NCBI GenBank assembly: GCA_018242205.1
Contig: JAFECJ010000031.1
Coordinates: 1 to 52,201, forward strand
DNA length: 52,201 bases
Source: Pseudomonadota bacterium
GTDB taxonomy: Bacteria > Pseudomonadota > Alphaproteobacteria > Rhizobiales > Xanthobacteraceae
Direction of reading: 5' to 3'
Below the pieces are notes generated by a model, which did no database searches, was not told where the DNA came from, and worked only from the letters and a program-made list of their open reading frames with translations. Positions 1-9,423 of the stretch are shown piece after piece; the stretch's first letter is position 1; the number at the start of each line of letters is the position of its first letter. Both the position numbers and the translations under genes were made by a program.

Positions 1-298
1 ACGCCGCGCACCGCAAGGTGCGATCCATAAGAGCGCCTCGCGGCGCTCCATCCCCTCGGCTTTTCGAGGGGGAGAGAAGGAAGGCAGGCCGCCCCGGGCC
101 TTTCAACAACAGGGGCGATCCCGCATGTCCGCTGTTTGACAATTGAATCCGAGGCGCGAATGGCACGGCTTGTTGCCTCGCGCGCCATGTCACCGAGCCG
201 ATGTTCCGCGGCCGCGAAGCCAGCGAGGCGGTTAAAATCCCGGCGCTGGTGCGCTACACTCGGCGCGGGGAAGCGACGCCAGCGTTCTGGAGGCTGTC
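1..298. other. Noncoding start of window with two hairpin repeats
   Basis: No convincing gene is seen before the TTG start at 299. Two perfect inverted repeats lie at the left edge: GAGCGCC (31-37) with GGCGCTC (42-48), and CCCCTCG (52-58) with CGAGGGG (65-71). The second one continues into CGAGGGGGAG, a ten-mer that recurs at 42743-42752 inside a palindromic repeat. Neither hairpin is followed by a T run, so they look more like dispersed palindromic elements than terminators. The long open frame on the plus strand from 136 onward is the antisense shadow of the chemoreceptor gene. Confidence 0.5.
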
Positions 299-595
299 TT
301 GGGACTTTCGAAATTCACCGTCGCCCTCATTGTCGCCGCTCTGATCGGCGTTGCCGCGCCGGCATCGGCCCGCGATCTGTCGATGGGCAAGCACAGCGCC
401 GACGAGCTCAAGGCGGCCTGCGCCAAGATCGGCGGTTCCTTTTCACAGGGCAAGGAGCGGTATGGCTGCGGCACCGATTGTCATGGCGCGCCGGGCACCG
501 ATTGCATCGTCAGTTGCACCACCGACGAGAAATGCAGCGCGCAGGTGATCGGCGGACGCCGGCCGCACAGCATCGAAAGCGCGCTGAAGCGTTAA
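299..595 (+). CDS. Small exported six-cysteine protein, unknown function
   Basis: The product is 98 residues. Residues 1-25 form a classical signal peptide with a hydrophobic core (VALIVAALIGVAA) and an APASA cleavage region, so it is likely periplasmic. The mature part has six cysteines; five are clustered with spacing C-x3-C-x7-C-x3-C-x5-C, which suggests disulfides or metal binding. The start is TTG at 299, chosen because GGAGG lies at 290-294 at good spacing. No family is recognised with certainty. It converges on the chemoreceptor gene, whose stop is only 5 bases away. Function unknown. Confidence 0.7.
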   Translation: MGLSKFTVALIVAALIGVAAPASARDLSMGKHSADELKAACAKIGGSFSQGKERYGCGTDCHGAPGTDCIVSCTTDEKCSAQVIGGRRPHSIESALKR

Positions 596-600
596 GCGCG

Positions 601-2076
601 CTAGATCGCCACCTTGGTCAGGAAGCGCTCGACCTCGACGCGCAACAGGGCGCTGGCCTGTTCGACCGATTCCGACGCGGTGAGCACCGTCCGCGCCGAC
701 CGGTGTGCCTCGTTGGCGGCGTTGACGACGTCGCCGAGCACCGAGTCGATGATTTTCGAACCTTGCGCCGTGTTGGTGACGTTGCGCGCGATCGAGCCGG
801 TGGCGTTGGTCTGTTGCTGCACCGAGGTCGAAACCGACGAGGTATGGCTGTCGATTTCCTCGATGCGGTTGGCGATGCGGCTGATCGCTTCGACCGAGGC
901 CTGCGTCGAGCGCTGGATTTCCTGGATCTGCGCGGTGATATCCTCGGTGGCGCTGGCGGTCTGCACCGCGAGCGCCTTGACTTCGGAGGCGACGACGGCG
1001 AAGCCGCGGCCGGCGGCGCCGGAGCGCGCCGCTTCGATGGTCGCATTCAGCGCCAGCAGATTGGTCTGCCCGGTGATGTTGCGGATCAATTTGACGACGT
1101 CGCCGATCTTGTCGGCGGCCCTGGCCAGCTGGTTGATGTCCTCGTTCGTCACCTTGGCTTCGTCGAGGGCGACACGGACCAGGCCGGCCGCGCGCGTCAG
1201 CCGTTGATCGACTTCGGCGGCCGAGGACGACAGCTCCTCGGCGGCGGCGGCGACCAATTGAACGTTTTCGACGGCTTCGTGCGATGCGTGCTGGGCCTTT
1301 TCGGCGCGCTGTGTCGTCTGGCTGGAAACGTCGAGCAGCCCTGCCGCCGTCATGCGCATTTCCCCGGCGCGGTCGATGACTGTCTCGAGCAGCTTCTCGG
1401 CGCCGCTGCGGAATTCGTTGATGGCGGCTTCGGTCGCGGCGCGGCGGCTTTCGTGCTGTTCGCTGGCGATGCGCAACTGCTCGGCGGCGCGGCGCTCGGT
1501 GATGTCCTCATGCGTCGTGATCCAGCCGCCGCCTTCGATCGGGTGGTTGGTGATCAGATACAGGCGGCCGCCGCCGGCATCGACTTCCGCGGTCGTCGTG
1601 CGGCCTTCGCGGTAGGCCTTGAGAAATCTCTCGCGGTAAGCCTTCGGGTCGATCGTGAAGATGCCCCTGGCGGCGCGACGCGCCAGTATGTCGGACAAGG
1701 ATGTGCCGACTTTCACGTCCTCCGGCGACAATTTGTACATGCTGTAATAGAGCGCATTGCAGACGACGAGCCGTTCGTCGGCGTCGAACATGCTCAGGCC
1801 GTGCGGCATGCTGTTGAGCGCGCGGCGGATCTGCTCGCCGGCCTGGCGTTGGCGGCGGGTCAGGTGCGCGGCGGTAGCGGTGGCCGTGACGTGGCCGATG
1901 ACGGCGGCGATCGCGGCGCACAAAACGGTCTTGAGGTCGCGCGGCTCGGCGGCGGCCGGCACCGCGGAGGCGATGAACAATAGAATTGCAAAGCTCGCGG
2001 CGAAGGCGGTAATGCCGACGACGGTGATTTTGACCAGGCCGCCTCTGAAGGCGGCGACAATAGTTCCGATCCGCAT
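601..2076 (-). CDS. Methyl-accepting chemotaxis protein with PAS domain
   Basis: A 491-residue chemoreceptor. Two hydrophobic segments (about residues 14-42 and 48-70) are joined by a very short periplasmic loop, so a classical ligand-binding domain is absent. A PAS-7 type domain follows (about 80-195, ending in the typical THEDITERR). The rest is a long helical signalling domain. The conserved hairpin tip reads [13 protein letters not shown] then [15 protein letters not shown], which contacts CheA/CheW in the family. No HAMP domain is evident. Sensing is probably cytoplasmic through PAS, for example of redox state or a small ligand (inference). A perfect TTAA-N7-TTAA motif lies 52-66 bases upstream of the start, suggesting CtrA control. 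Confidence 0.92.
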   Translation of the reverse strand: MRIGTIVAAFRGGLVKITVVGITAFAASFAILLFIASAVPAAAEPRDLKTVLCAAIAAVIGHVTATATAAHLTRRQRQAGEQIRRALNSMPHGLSMFDADERLVVCNALYYSMYKLSPEDVKVGTSLSDILARRAARGIFTIDPKAYRERFLKAYREGRTTTAEVDAGGGRLYLITNHPIEGGGWITTHEDITERRAAEQLRIASEQHESRRAATEAAINEFRSGAEKLLETVIDRAGEMRMTAAGLLDVSSQTTQRAEKAQHASHEAVENVQLVAAAAEELSSSAAEVDQRLTRAAGLVRVALDEAKVTNEDINQLARAADKIGDVVKLIRNITGQTNLLALNATIEAARSGAAGRGFAVVASEVKALAVQTASATEDITAQIQEIQRSTQASVEAISRIANRIEEIDSHTSSVSTSVQQQTNATGSIARNVTNTAQGSKIIDSVLGDVVNAANEAHRSARTVLTASESVEQASALLRVEVERFLTKVAI

Positions 2077-2127
2077 GAGCTGATCCCGGCTGCCGCTGGA
2101 CCCTAGGCTGCATGGGTTTAAACGGCG

Positions 2128-2142
2128 TTAAGCCGGAGTTAA
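2128..2142 (-). promoter_or_regulatory. CtrA-type box upstream of the chemoreceptor gene
   Basis: TTAA (2128-2131), seven bases, TTAA (2139-2142) matches the alphaproteobacterial CtrA consensus TTAA-N7-TTAA exactly. It lies in the 82-base gap between meaB and the chemoreceptor gene, 52-66 bases before the latter's start. Motility and chemotaxis genes are common CtrA targets. A further TTAA at 2118-2121 is spaced by six bases, so it does not make a second full site. Confidence 0.5.
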
Positions 2143-2158
2143 TGCCAGTTTATCGGCC

Positions 2159-3145
2159 TCAGAGACCGAGAAGTTCCGCGATCTCGTCCACGGCCAAAGT
2201 CGGCGCTAGGGTGCCGGCGGCGACCGCGCTTTCCGCCTGTTTGACCTTGGCCCGAACCGCCGGATCGCCACGCAGCCGCGCCGTCAGGCGCTCCTCGAGC
2301 AGGGTCCACATCCACTTCACTTGCTGATCGCGGCGCCGGGTGATGAGTTCGCCGCTCGCCGTCATTTTTTTCCGATAGTCGGCGACATGGTTCCACAGCG
2401 TGTCGATGCCGGCGCCGGTCAGCGCCGAATAGGTCATGACCGGCACCATCCAGGTCGGCGAGCGCGGGGCAAGGATGTGCAGTGCGCTGCGGAAATCGGC
2501 CGCCGCGACATTGGCGCGGGCGATGTTGTCGCCGTCGGCCTTGTTGACCGCGATCATGTCGGCGAGTTCGACGATGCCCTTTTTGATGCCCTGCAACTCG
2601 TCACCCGAGCCGGCGACCATCAGCACCAGGAAGAAGTCGGTCATGTCGGCGACCGCGGTCTCCGACTGGCCGACGCCGACGGTCTCGACGATGATGACGT
2701 CGTAGCCGGCCGCCTCGCATAACAGCATGGTCTCGCGCGTCTTGGCGGCGACGCCGCCGAGCGTGCCCGACGACGGCGACGGGCGGATGAAGGCGTGCGG
2801 ATCGAGCGACAGCCGCGCCATGCGCGTCTTGTCGCCGAGGATCGAGCCACCGGTGCGCGACGACGACGGATCGACCGCCAGCACCGCGACCTTGTGGCCT
2901 TGGCCGGTGAGGTAGCTGCCGAGCGCGTCGATGGTGGTGGACTTGCCGGCGCCTGGCGCGCCGGTGATGCCGAGGCGGATCGCCTGGCCGGTCGCCGGCA
3001 ATAGCTCCTGCACCAGGCGGTGCGCGGTCTGGCGGTGGTCGGCGCGCGTCGACTCGATCAGGGTGATCGCGCGCGCCAGCGTGGCGCGGTCGCCGGCGCG
3101 GATGCGGGCGGCCAGCGAGGCGGGGTCGAGGCGGCGGGCGGACAT
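2159..3145 (-). CDS. meaB: MeaB/ArgK-type GTPase, methylmalonyl-CoA mutase chaperone
   Basis: A 328-residue G3E-family P-loop GTPase. MeaB binds adenosylcobalamin-dependent methylmalonyl-CoA mutase, gates cofactor loading and protects it from inactivation. Visible motifs are the Walker A GAPGAGKST (about residues 61-69), AVDPSSSRTGGSILGDKTRM (switch/base region), ETVGVGQSE (Walker B and switch) and the guanine-specificity NKAD. Length is normal for the family. The mutase genes lie on the same strand 4 kb upstream, separated by the tct genes and a DUF3298 gene, so the pair is split but still a neighbourhood. Only 33 bases separate its start from the tctA stop, so it may be the last gene of the tctCBA transcript. 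Confidence 0.95.
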   Translation of the reverse strand: MSARRLDPASLAARIRAGDRATLARAITLIESTRADHRQTAHRLVQELLPATGQAIRLGITGAPGAGKSTTIDALGSYLTGQGHKVAVLAVDPSSSRTGGSILGDKTRMARLSLDPHAFIRPSPSSGTLGGVAAKTRETMLLCEAAGYDVIIVETVGVGQSETAVADMTDFFLVLMVAGSGDELQGIKKGIVELADMIAVNKADGDNIARANVAAADFRSALHILAPRSPTWMVPVMTYSALTGAGIDTLWNHVADYRKKMTASGELITRRRDQQVKWMWTLLEERLTARLRGDPAVRAKVKQAESAVAAGTLAPTLAVDEIAELLGL

Positions 3146-3178
3146 GCGCCCCCTAACTAGCCGACGGCGTGCGCGCCG

Positions 3179-4696
3179 TCACGCCCCCGCGGGATCGGCC
3201 TCCGACGGCGCGATGGTCGCCCGGCGGCCGGTGATGGCCCGCCAGATCATCATCGCCCAGATCAGCAGCGTGATGACGCCGAGCACCGCGGCGATCGGCC
3301 GCTCGAAGAAGCCGAGCGGGCTGCCGTCGGCCTTGATCATCGAGGTCATGAAATTCTGCTCCAGCATCTCGCCGAGCACGAGCCCGAGGATGGCCGGCGC
3401 GATCGGGAAGCCGTTTTCCTCCATCAGCCAGCCGACGACGCCGAGCGTCAGCATGACGATGATGCCATAGATGGAATTGGTCATGGCATAGGCGCCGACC
3501 ATGCAGAACATGAGGATGATCGGCAGCAGCAGGTTGCGCGGCACGCGCAGGATCTGTTTGGCCGATTTGATCGCGATCCAGCCGAGCGGCACCATGAAGA
3601 TGTTGGCCAGTACGAAGATGATGAACACCGCATAGATGAATTGCGGGTTCTGCAGGAACACGGTCGGGCCCGGGTTCATGCCCTTCATGTAGAGGACGCC
3701 GATGACGATGGCGGTGATCGAATCGCCGGGGATGCCGAACACCAGCGCCGGAATCCAGGCGCCGCCGAGCGCGGCATTGTTGGCGGAGGTAGCGTCGACG
3801 ATGCCCTCGATATGGCCGGTGCCGAATTTCTCCGGCGTTTTCGAAAAGCGCTTCGACACCGCAAACGAGATCCACGCCGCGATATCGGCGCCGGCGCCGG
3901 GCAGCGCGCCGATGGCGACGCCGAGCGCCGAGCCGCGCAGGAAGTTCAACCAGTATTTCCTGAACACTCCACCGACGCCGTGGAAGATGTTGCCGATCTT
4001 CTGCACCAGCACCGCGCCTTGCTGGTCGACGCTGACGGCGCCGCGCAGCAGTTCGGACAGCGCGAACATGCCGATCATCGCCGGTATGAAGCTGACACCC
4101 TGCAACAGTTCGACGCTGCCGAAGGTGAAACGAGGGTAGCCGGCGGTCGGGTCGATGCCGATGCAGTTGATGAGCAGGCCGAAGATCAGGGAGGTAATGC
4201 CCTTGAGCGGATCCTCGCTGGTCATGAAGACGGCGCAGGTCAGGCCGAGCAGCGCCAGCCAGAAATACTCGAACGACGAGAAATTGATCGCGACTTCGGC
4301 CAGCGCCGGCGCGCACAGGATGAGGATGGCGACGCCGACCAGGCCGCCCATGAACGAGAAGATGAGATTGGTGCCGAGGCTGAGATCGATCATCCCCTTC
4401 TTGGCCATCGCGTAGCTTTCGTCGGTATAGGCGGCGGAAGCGGGGGTGCCGGGAATGCGCAGCAGCGCCGCCGGGATGTCGCCGGCGAAGATCGCCATCG
4501 CGGTGGCGGTGACGATGGCGCCGAGCGCCGGCACCGGGTCCATGAAGAAGGTCACCGGCACCAGGAGCGCGGTCGCCATGGTGGCGGTCAGCCCCGGCAT
4601 GGCGCCGACAAACATGCCGAAGGCGGCCGAGGCGGCGATGACCCAGATCACCTTGAAGTGGAAAACGAGGCCGAAGGCGGTCAGCAATGCGTCCAT
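3179..4696 (-). CDS. tctA: Tripartite tricarboxylate transporter permease TctA
   Basis: A 505-residue inner-membrane protein with about 11-12 hydrophobic segments. It is the large permease of a sodium- or proton-driven, binding-protein-dependent carboxylate transporter. Family signatures are visible: GMFVGAMPGLTATMATALL near the N terminus (residues 27-45), IPGTPASAAYTD, and GALPGAGADIAAWISF in the second half, the internal repeat of the first signature. The gene follows tctB with 7 bases between them. The substrate cannot be read from the sequence. Its position between mutase and meaB makes a dicarboxylate or branched acid feeding propionyl/methylmalonyl metabolism conceivable (inference). 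Confidence 0.95.
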   Translation of the reverse strand: MDALLTAFGLVFHFKVIWVIAASAAFGMFVGAMPGLTATMATALLVPVTFFMDPVPALGAIVTATAMAIFAGDIPAALLRIPGTPASAAYTDESYAMAKKGMIDLSLGTNLIFSFMGGLVGVAILILCAPALAEVAINFSSFEYFWLALLGLTCAVFMTSEDPLKGITSLIFGLLINCIGIDPTAGYPRFTFGSVELLQGVSFIPAMIGMFALSELLRGAVSVDQQGAVLVQKIGNIFHGVGGVFRKYWLNFLRGSALGVAIGALPGAGADIAAWISFAVSKRFSKTPEKFGTGHIEGIVDATSANNAALGGAWIPALVFGIPGDSITAIVIGVLYMKGMNPGPTVFLQNPQFIYAVFIIFVLANIFMVPLGWIAIKSAKQILRVPRNLLLPIILMFCMVGAYAMTNSIYGIIVMLTLGVVGWLMEENGFPIAPAILGLVLGEMLEQNFMTSMIKADGSPLGFFERPIAAVLGVITLLIWAMMIWRAITGRRATIAPSEADPAGA

Positions 4697-4703
4697 GGCG
4701 GCC

Positions 4704-5177
4704 TCACAGAACGGAATCGAGAAGGCCGCGCGGCAACGGCACGCGCAGCAGGCTGGCGAAGAACCAGTAGATCGCCAGCGTCGCGACCACGGTGGTGACC
4801 AATGCCGTCAGCGGGCGCACGCCGAACCACAGGAACAACAGGCCGAGGGTCAGGAAAGCCATCGGGATGAAGCCGACGGTTTCGGAAAAAACGATGTAGG
4901 CAAGCAGCAGCGCCAGCATCAGAAAGAACGAGCCGACGCGCCACGGCTCACGCGTCCATGGCGCCATCGTCACCAGCGCGCCGCCGGCCCGGCGTAGCGC
5001 CACGCCGCGCCAGATCAGCAGGCCGCCGCAGATGATCAGGATCGCGCCAAGCACACGTGGAAACAGCGCAGGCCCGTAATCCTGACCGACGAAAGCGGGG
5101 AAGGTCGTCGTCAGAGCGATCATCGCGACCGACAGGAGGATGAGAATGAGGCCGTTGATCGCGTCATTCGCGCGCAT
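4704..5177 (-). CDS. tctB: TctB small permease subunit
   Basis: A 157-residue protein with four hydrophobic segments, matching the TctB (DUF1468) family that partners TctA in the membrane. N-terminal MRANDAINGLILILLSVAMI and the later FSETVGFIPMAFLTLGLLF segment are typical. An SD-like GGAG lies 6 bases before the ATG at 5177. It stands between tctC and tctA on the same strand, so tctC-tctB-tctA is read as one operon. The 119-base gap to tctC holds a GCCGGC inverted repeat (5221-5226 with 5237-5242), which could stabilise the upstream binding-protein message (weak inference). Confidence 0.9.
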   Translation of the reverse strand: MRANDAINGLILILLSVAMIALTTTFPAFVGQDYGPALFPRVLGAILIICGGLLIWRGVALRRAGGALVTMAPWTREPWRVGSFFLMLALLLAYIVFSETVGFIPMAFLTLGLLFLWFGVRPLTALVTTVVATLAIYWFFASLLRVPLPRGLLDSVL

Positions 5178-5296
5178 TGCAGCTCCAGGGAGAAAAGCGG
5201 AGGCGGGGAATTCGAGTTATGCCGGCGGCCTGCGCGGCCGGCCCGTTTGCGAGCGTCGGCGCGAGGCTGGCAGGCCCCGCGCCGCAGCGATACTCG

Positions 5297-6289
5297 TCAG
5301 CCCTTGGCGATGCCGGCTGCCTTCATCGCCGCACCCATCTGGCCGTCGGACTTGGCCATGAAGTCGGCGTAGCCCTTGGCGTCGGCCCACACCGTGCCGA
5401 AGCCGCGCTTGCTCATGAAGTCCTTGTAGTCGTTGGAGTCGTAGATCTTCTTGAGCGCGGCGGTGAGCTTGGCCGCCATGTCCGCCGGCAGGCCCTTCGG
5501 CCCGGCGAAGCCGCGCCAGGCTCCCGTGGTGAAATCGATACCCATGGCCTCCTTCAGCGTCGGGATGTCCTTGAAGGCGGACGAGCGGGCAGGGGCCATC
5601 AGGGCCAGACTGCGGGCCTTGCCGGCGTCGATCATGGCGCGGGCTTCCGGCACCGAGCAGGTGGTGAAGTCGATGCCGCCGGCCGCCAGATCCTGCATCG
5701 CTGGGGCGGCGCCGTTGGACGGCACCCAGGTGACGTGATTGGCCGGCAGTTTCATGGCCTGCAGCCAGCCGACCATGGCCAGATGCCAGATACCGCCCTG
5801 ACCGGTACCGGACGCCTTCATCTTGCCGGCCGGCGCCTTCTTGATTGCCTCGGCAAGATCCTTGACCGTTTTGTATTCGCTGTCGGCTTTGACCTGGATG
5901 CCCGGCGGATCCTCGTTCATCAGCGCGAGCGGCGTGTAATCCTTCGGAGTCAACTGGGTGAGGCCGGCCCAGTGCATCATGGCGATTTCAACCGTGATGA
6001 TGCCGAGCGTATAGCCGTCCGGCGCCGCGGTCGCGATCGCCGAATGGCCGACGACGCCGGAACCGCCCGTGCGGTTGACGACGTTGATCGGCTGGCCGAG
6101 GTCTTTCTCCAGCAGCGCTGCGACAATACGCGCGGTGGCGTCGGTGCCGCCGCCGGCGCCCCATGGGCAGATCAACTGAATTGGCCGGTTCGGATAATTC
6201 TGGGCAAAAGAAGGTTTGGCTCCGGCCACGAGGCCAGCGCCGGCCACGGCGGTTGCCGCAACAAAATCGCGTCGTGTCAGCTTGGTCAT
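5297..6289 (-). CDS. tctC: TctC/Bug-family substrate-binding protein
   Basis: A 330-residue periplasmic binding protein. The N terminus (residues 1-30) is a twin-arginine signal, LTRRDFVAA followed by a hydrophobic stretch and a KPSFAQ cleavage region, so export is through Tat. The mature start YPNRPIQLICPWGAGGGTDATAR is the classical Bug-family opening, where the glycine-rich loop and following residues bind a carboxylate. The sequence continues with NRTGGSGVVGHSAIA and ends at a normal length. First gene of tctCBA; GGGAG lies 6 bases before the ATG. Bug proteins are greatly expanded in some lineages, so the ligand cannot be named. Confidence 0.94.
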   Translation of the reverse strand: MTKLTRRDFVAATAVAGAGLVAGAKPSFAQNYPNRPIQLICPWGAGGGTDATARIVAALLEKDLGQPINVVNRTGGSGVVGHSAIATAAPDGYTLGIITVEIAMMHWAGLTQLTPKDYTPLALMNEDPPGIQVKADSEYKTVKDLAEAIKKAPAGKMKASGTGQGGIWHLAMVGWLQAMKLPANHVTWVPSNGAAPAMQDLAAGGIDFTTCSVPEARAMIDAGKARSLALMAPARSSAFKDIPTLKEAMGIDFTTGAWRGFAGPKGLPADMAAKLTAALKKIYDSNDYKDFMSKRGFGTVWADAKGYADFMAKSDGQMGAAMKAAGIAKG

Positions 6290-6475
6290 GCGTCGCTCCC
6301 ATGTGCGCCGGTCGTTGCGCCGGCTTTGTATGATGACCTGATGTTAGGTCCGGCCGGTGCGCAAGGTCAATCGCGGCGGCGCGGTCGCCATGACGCAATG
6401 CAAACTGGAGACGATTTGCGGGACTTCAGTGCAGACCGTGCATTGAACTTGACGGCGCGATTGCTCGCGCGGCGG

Positions 6476-7252
6476 TCAATCGTTCTTGTCGTCGCCTTCC
6501 GGCCGAGCACCGCCGAACAGAGTCGCGCCCTGCGGTGAAAGCGCGGTCGCAAACGCCTTGTAGGGAACGAATACGACGTATTCGCCTTCGACATAGGGGC
6601 CGACGGCGTAGGGTGAGAAATAGGCGATCAGACCGGCGCTCTTGCCGGTTTCGGTCGACGGCGCCAAGGCAATGCCGCCGATGTCGGTGATTTTCGGTTT
6701 CACACCGGACAGCCACTGGTCGGTATCGGGATCGCCGACCTCGATGTCGCGCGACTTCTTCTCGGCCGCCAGCGCCACGCGGATCAGACGCGCGAGCTGC
6801 CTGAGCGTCGGCCCGCCATCGGCCATCTCCTTGAAGAACGGCTTGATGTTCATGAAGCGACGGGTCTGCTCGTTCCACAGCAAGGTATCGACGACATGAT
6901 TGGGATGCGCACCGCCTTCGTAGGTGTCGTCGCCGCGCACGATGCTGATATAGGGGGCGATCGCGCTGCGCAGCCGGTCGGTGCGTTTGTAGAAAAACTT
7001 GCGTCCGTCGCTGAACATTTCGGACGTCGACTTGAACTCGGCCGCCGCCCCGGCGCGGGCTTTGTCGTATTCGCGCTTGCCGCTGGCGACGAGTCGCTCA
7101 TAGAGCTCGGGATAGACCTTCAGTGCTGGGTCGATGACGACGCTGGCCTCGATGGTCTTGTCGTTAACCGAAGCGATCGGCTTCGCCTTGTCGGCGGCGA
7201 CGGCCGAGGCCGCAAGAACGAGAAAAGCGAGAAACGCTGTTGGCGCTCTCAT
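6476..7252 (-). CDS. Exported DUF3298/RsiV-like protein
   Basis: A 258-residue protein, start ATG at 7252 (GAGG about 6 bases upstream; a longer frame to 7375 runs into the mutase gene and is not used). Residues 1-19 are a signal peptide (MRAPTAFLAFLVLAASAVAA). The body has YEGGAHPNHVVDTLLWN, the hallmark of DUF3298 domains as in the lysozyme-binding anti-sigma factor RsiV and PdaC-like proteins, followed by LRQLARLIRVAL and a C-terminal FSPYAVGPYVEGEYVVFVPY. Likely periplasmic; binding of lysozyme or cell-wall material is known for relatives only. Its start is 18 bases after the mutase large-subunit stop, so it may be cotranscribed, but a functional link is not evident. Confidence 0.82.
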   Translation of the reverse strand: MRAPTAFLAFLVLAASAVAADKAKPIASVNDKTIEASVVIDPALKVYPELYERLVASGKREYDKARAGAAAEFKSTSEMFSDGRKFFYKRTDRLRSAIAPYISIVRGDDTYEGGAHPNHVVDTLLWNEQTRRFMNIKPFFKEMADGGPTLRQLARLIRVALAAEKKSRDIEVGDPDTDQWLSGVKPKITDIGGIALAPSTETGKSAGLIAYFSPYAVGPYVEGEYVVFVPYKAFATALSPQGATLFGGARPEGDDKND

Positions 7253-7269
7253 AGTCGCCTCGCCTCGAA

Positions 7270-9423
7270 CTATTCCGCCGCCTGCTGGTCGTGCCCGAGA
7301 CGATGGTGCAGCGTCTTCAGGAGCTTGAGCGCCGCTTCCGAGATCACGGTGCCGGGCGGGAAGATGGCTTCGCATCCCGATTTCATCAGTGCATCGTAAT
7401 CCTGCGGCGGCACGACGCCGCCGACCACGATCATGATGTCCTCGCGGCCCTGCGCGGCTAGTGCTTTCTTTAATTCGGGCACCAGGGTCAGATGCGCGGC
7501 GGCAAGCGACGACACGCCGAGAATGTGCACGTCGTTCTCCACGGCCTGGCGCGCGGCTTCCTCGGGCGTCGCGAACAGCGGCCCGATATCGACGTCGAAG
7601 CCGAGATCGGCGAAGGCCGAGGCGATCACCTTCTGGCCGCGGTCGTGGCCGTCCTGGCCGATCTTGGCGACGAGCAGGCGAGGGCGCCGGCCTTCGGCGG
7701 CCTCAAAGGCTTCTACCGCTTCGCGGACTTTATCGACCGTCGGAGTCATGCCGACCTCCCGCTTGTAGACGCCGGTGATCGACTTGATCGAGGCGACGTG
7801 GCGGCCAAAGATCTTTTCCAGGGCGTCTGAAATCTCGCCCACCGTGGCCTTGGCCCGGGCAGCATCGACGGCGAGTTCGAGCAGGTTGCCGTTGCCGGTG
7901 GCGGCGCGGGTCAGCGCATCGAGCGCTTCCTTAAGCGCGGCCGGATCGCGCTCGGCTTTGAGCCGCGCGAGCTTGTCGAGCTGCTTTTGCCGCACCTCGG
8001 CATTGTTGACCTTGAGCACCTCGATCGGGTCTTCCTCGACTGGCTGGTATTTGTTGACGCCGATGACGGACTGCACGCCGGCGTCGATGCGGGCCTGGGT
8101 CTTGGCGGAGGCCTCCTCGATGCGCAGCTTCGGGATGCCGGCCTCGATGGCCTTCGCCATACCGCCGAGCGCTTCGACTTCCTCGATATGCGCCCATGCC
8201 TTGGTGGCGAGATCGGCGGTCAGCTTCTCCACGAAGTAGGAGCCGCCCCATGGATCGACGATGCGCGTGGTACCGCTTTCCTGCTGCAGCAGGATCTGGG
8301 TGTTGCGGGCGATGCGTGCCGAAAAGTCGGTCGGCAGCGCCAAAGCTTCGTCGAGCGAATTGGTGTGCAGCGATTGGGTGTGGCCTTGCGTCGCTGCCAT
8401 CGCCTCAATCATGGTACGGGCGACGTTGTTGAACACGTCCTGTGCGGCCAAGGACCAGCCCGAGGTCTGCGAATGCGTGCGCAGCGACAGCGAACGGGCG
8501 TCCTCCGGCTTGAATGGCTTCATCAGCTTCGCCCAGATCATGCGCGCGGCGCGCAGCTTGGCAATCTCCATGAAGTAGTTCATGCCGATCGCCCAGAAGA
8601 ACGACACTCTGGGGGCAAATTGGTCGATCGTCAGCCCGGCCTTGATGCCGGCGCGAACATATTCGAGGCCGTCGGCCAGCGTATAAGCGAGCTCCAGATC
8701 CTGCGTCGCACCGGCTTCCTGCATGTGATAGCCGGACACGGAAATCGAATTGAACTTCGGCATCTCGGCTGACGTGTAAGCGAAGATGTCGGAGATGATG
8801 CGCAAGCTGGGACCGGGCGGATAAATATAGGTGTTGCGCACCATGAATTCTTTGAGGATGTCGTTCTGGATCGTGCCCGACAATTTGTTGTGCGGCACGC
8901 CTTGCTCTTCGGCGGCGACGATATAGAGCGCCAGCACCGGCAACACGGCGCCGTTCATGGTCATCGACACGCTCATCTGGTCGAGCGGGATGCCGGAGAA
9001 CAGTGTGCGCATGTCGTAGATGGAGTCGATCGCGACGCCGGCCATGCCGACGTCGCCGGCAACGCGCGGATGATCGGAATCATAGCCGCGATGGGTGGCG
9101 AGATCGAAGGCGATCGACAGGCCCTTCTGGCCGGCGGCGAGATTGCGCCGGTAGAAGGCGTTGGAATCTTCCGCGGTCGAGAAGCCGGCGTACTGGCGGA
9201 TGGTCCAGGGCTGCGCCGCGTACATGGCCGGGTACGGACCGCGCAGGAACGGCGGCTTGCCGGGATAGGTCTCGAGGAAGTCGAGCCCGGCGACGTCGTT
9301 CTCGCCATAAACCGGCTTCACGGCGATGCCTTCCGGCGTCATCCACGGCGTGGCGTTGTCGTCGGTCGCGGCGAGCTTCGGCTCGGCAAAATCGACATTG
9401 GCGAAGTTCGGGATCTGGGTCAT
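7270..9423 (-). CDS. mutB: Methylmalonyl-CoA mutase large subunit
   Basis: A 717-residue adenosylcobalamin enzyme interconverting methylmalonyl-CoA and succinyl-CoA, the last step of propionate assimilation and part of the ethylmalonyl-CoA pathway. The N-terminal TIM-barrel region shows [21 protein letters not shown], the active-site and CoA-tunnel signature, and [11 protein letters not shown] further on. The C-terminal B12 domain (about 580-710) carries [15 protein letters not shown], with the DxHxxG motif whose histidine is the lower cobalt ligand, then [10 protein letters not shown]. It overlaps the small-subunit gene by 4 bases (ATGA at 9420-9423), so the two are translationally coupled. 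Also called scpA or mcmA2 in other annotations. Confidence 0.97.
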   Translation of the reverse strand: MTQIPNFANVDFAEPKLAATDDNATPWMTPEGIAVKPVYGENDVAGLDFLETYPGKPPFLRGPYPAMYAAQPWTIRQYAGFSTAEDSNAFYRRNLAAGQKGLSIAFDLATHRGYDSDHPRVAGDVGMAGVAIDSIYDMRTLFSGIPLDQMSVSMTMNGAVLPVLALYIVAAEEQGVPHNKLSGTIQNDILKEFMVRNTYIYPPGPSLRIISDIFAYTSAEMPKFNSISVSGYHMQEAGATQDLELAYTLADGLEYVRAGIKAGLTIDQFAPRVSFFWAIGMNYFMEIAKLRAARMIWAKLMKPFKPEDARSLSLRTHSQTSGWSLAAQDVFNNVARTMIEAMAATQGHTQSLHTNSLDEALALPTDFSARIARNTQILLQQESGTTRIVDPWGGSYFVEKLTADLATKAWAHIEEVEALGGMAKAIEAGIPKLRIEEASAKTQARIDAGVQSVIGVNKYQPVEEDPIEVLKVNNAEVRQKQLDKLARLKAERDPAALKEALDALTRAATGNGNLLELAVDAARAKATVGEISDALEKIFGRHVASIKSITGVYKREVGMTPTVDKVREAVEAFEAAEGRRPRLLVAKIGQDGHDRGQKVIASAFADLGFDVDIGPLFATPEEAARQAVENDVHILGVSSLAAAHLTLVPELKKALAAQGREDIMIVVGGVVPPQDYDALMKSGCEAIFPPGTVISEAALKLLKTLHHRLGHDQQAAE

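Noticed and set aside
160..178. Sigma-54 promoter (TGGCAC near 161, TTGC near 173)
   Set aside because: The GG to GC distance is 11 rather than the required 10 bases, so the consensus is broken.
136..1983. A 615-residue plus-strand frame
   Set aside because: It is antisense to the chemoreceptor gene and is arginine- and glycine-rich without domain sequence; high-GC DNA makes such shadows.
2118..2131. Second CtrA box TTAA-N6-TTAA
   Set aside because: Spacing is six, not seven bases; only the 2128-2142 pair has the correct spacing.
3641..4798. Long plus-strand frame across tctA
   Set aside because: Antisense to tctA, with compositional bias and no motif; not a gene.
5177..6538. Plus-strand frame over tctC
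   Set aside because: Antisense to the tctC gene, no family features.
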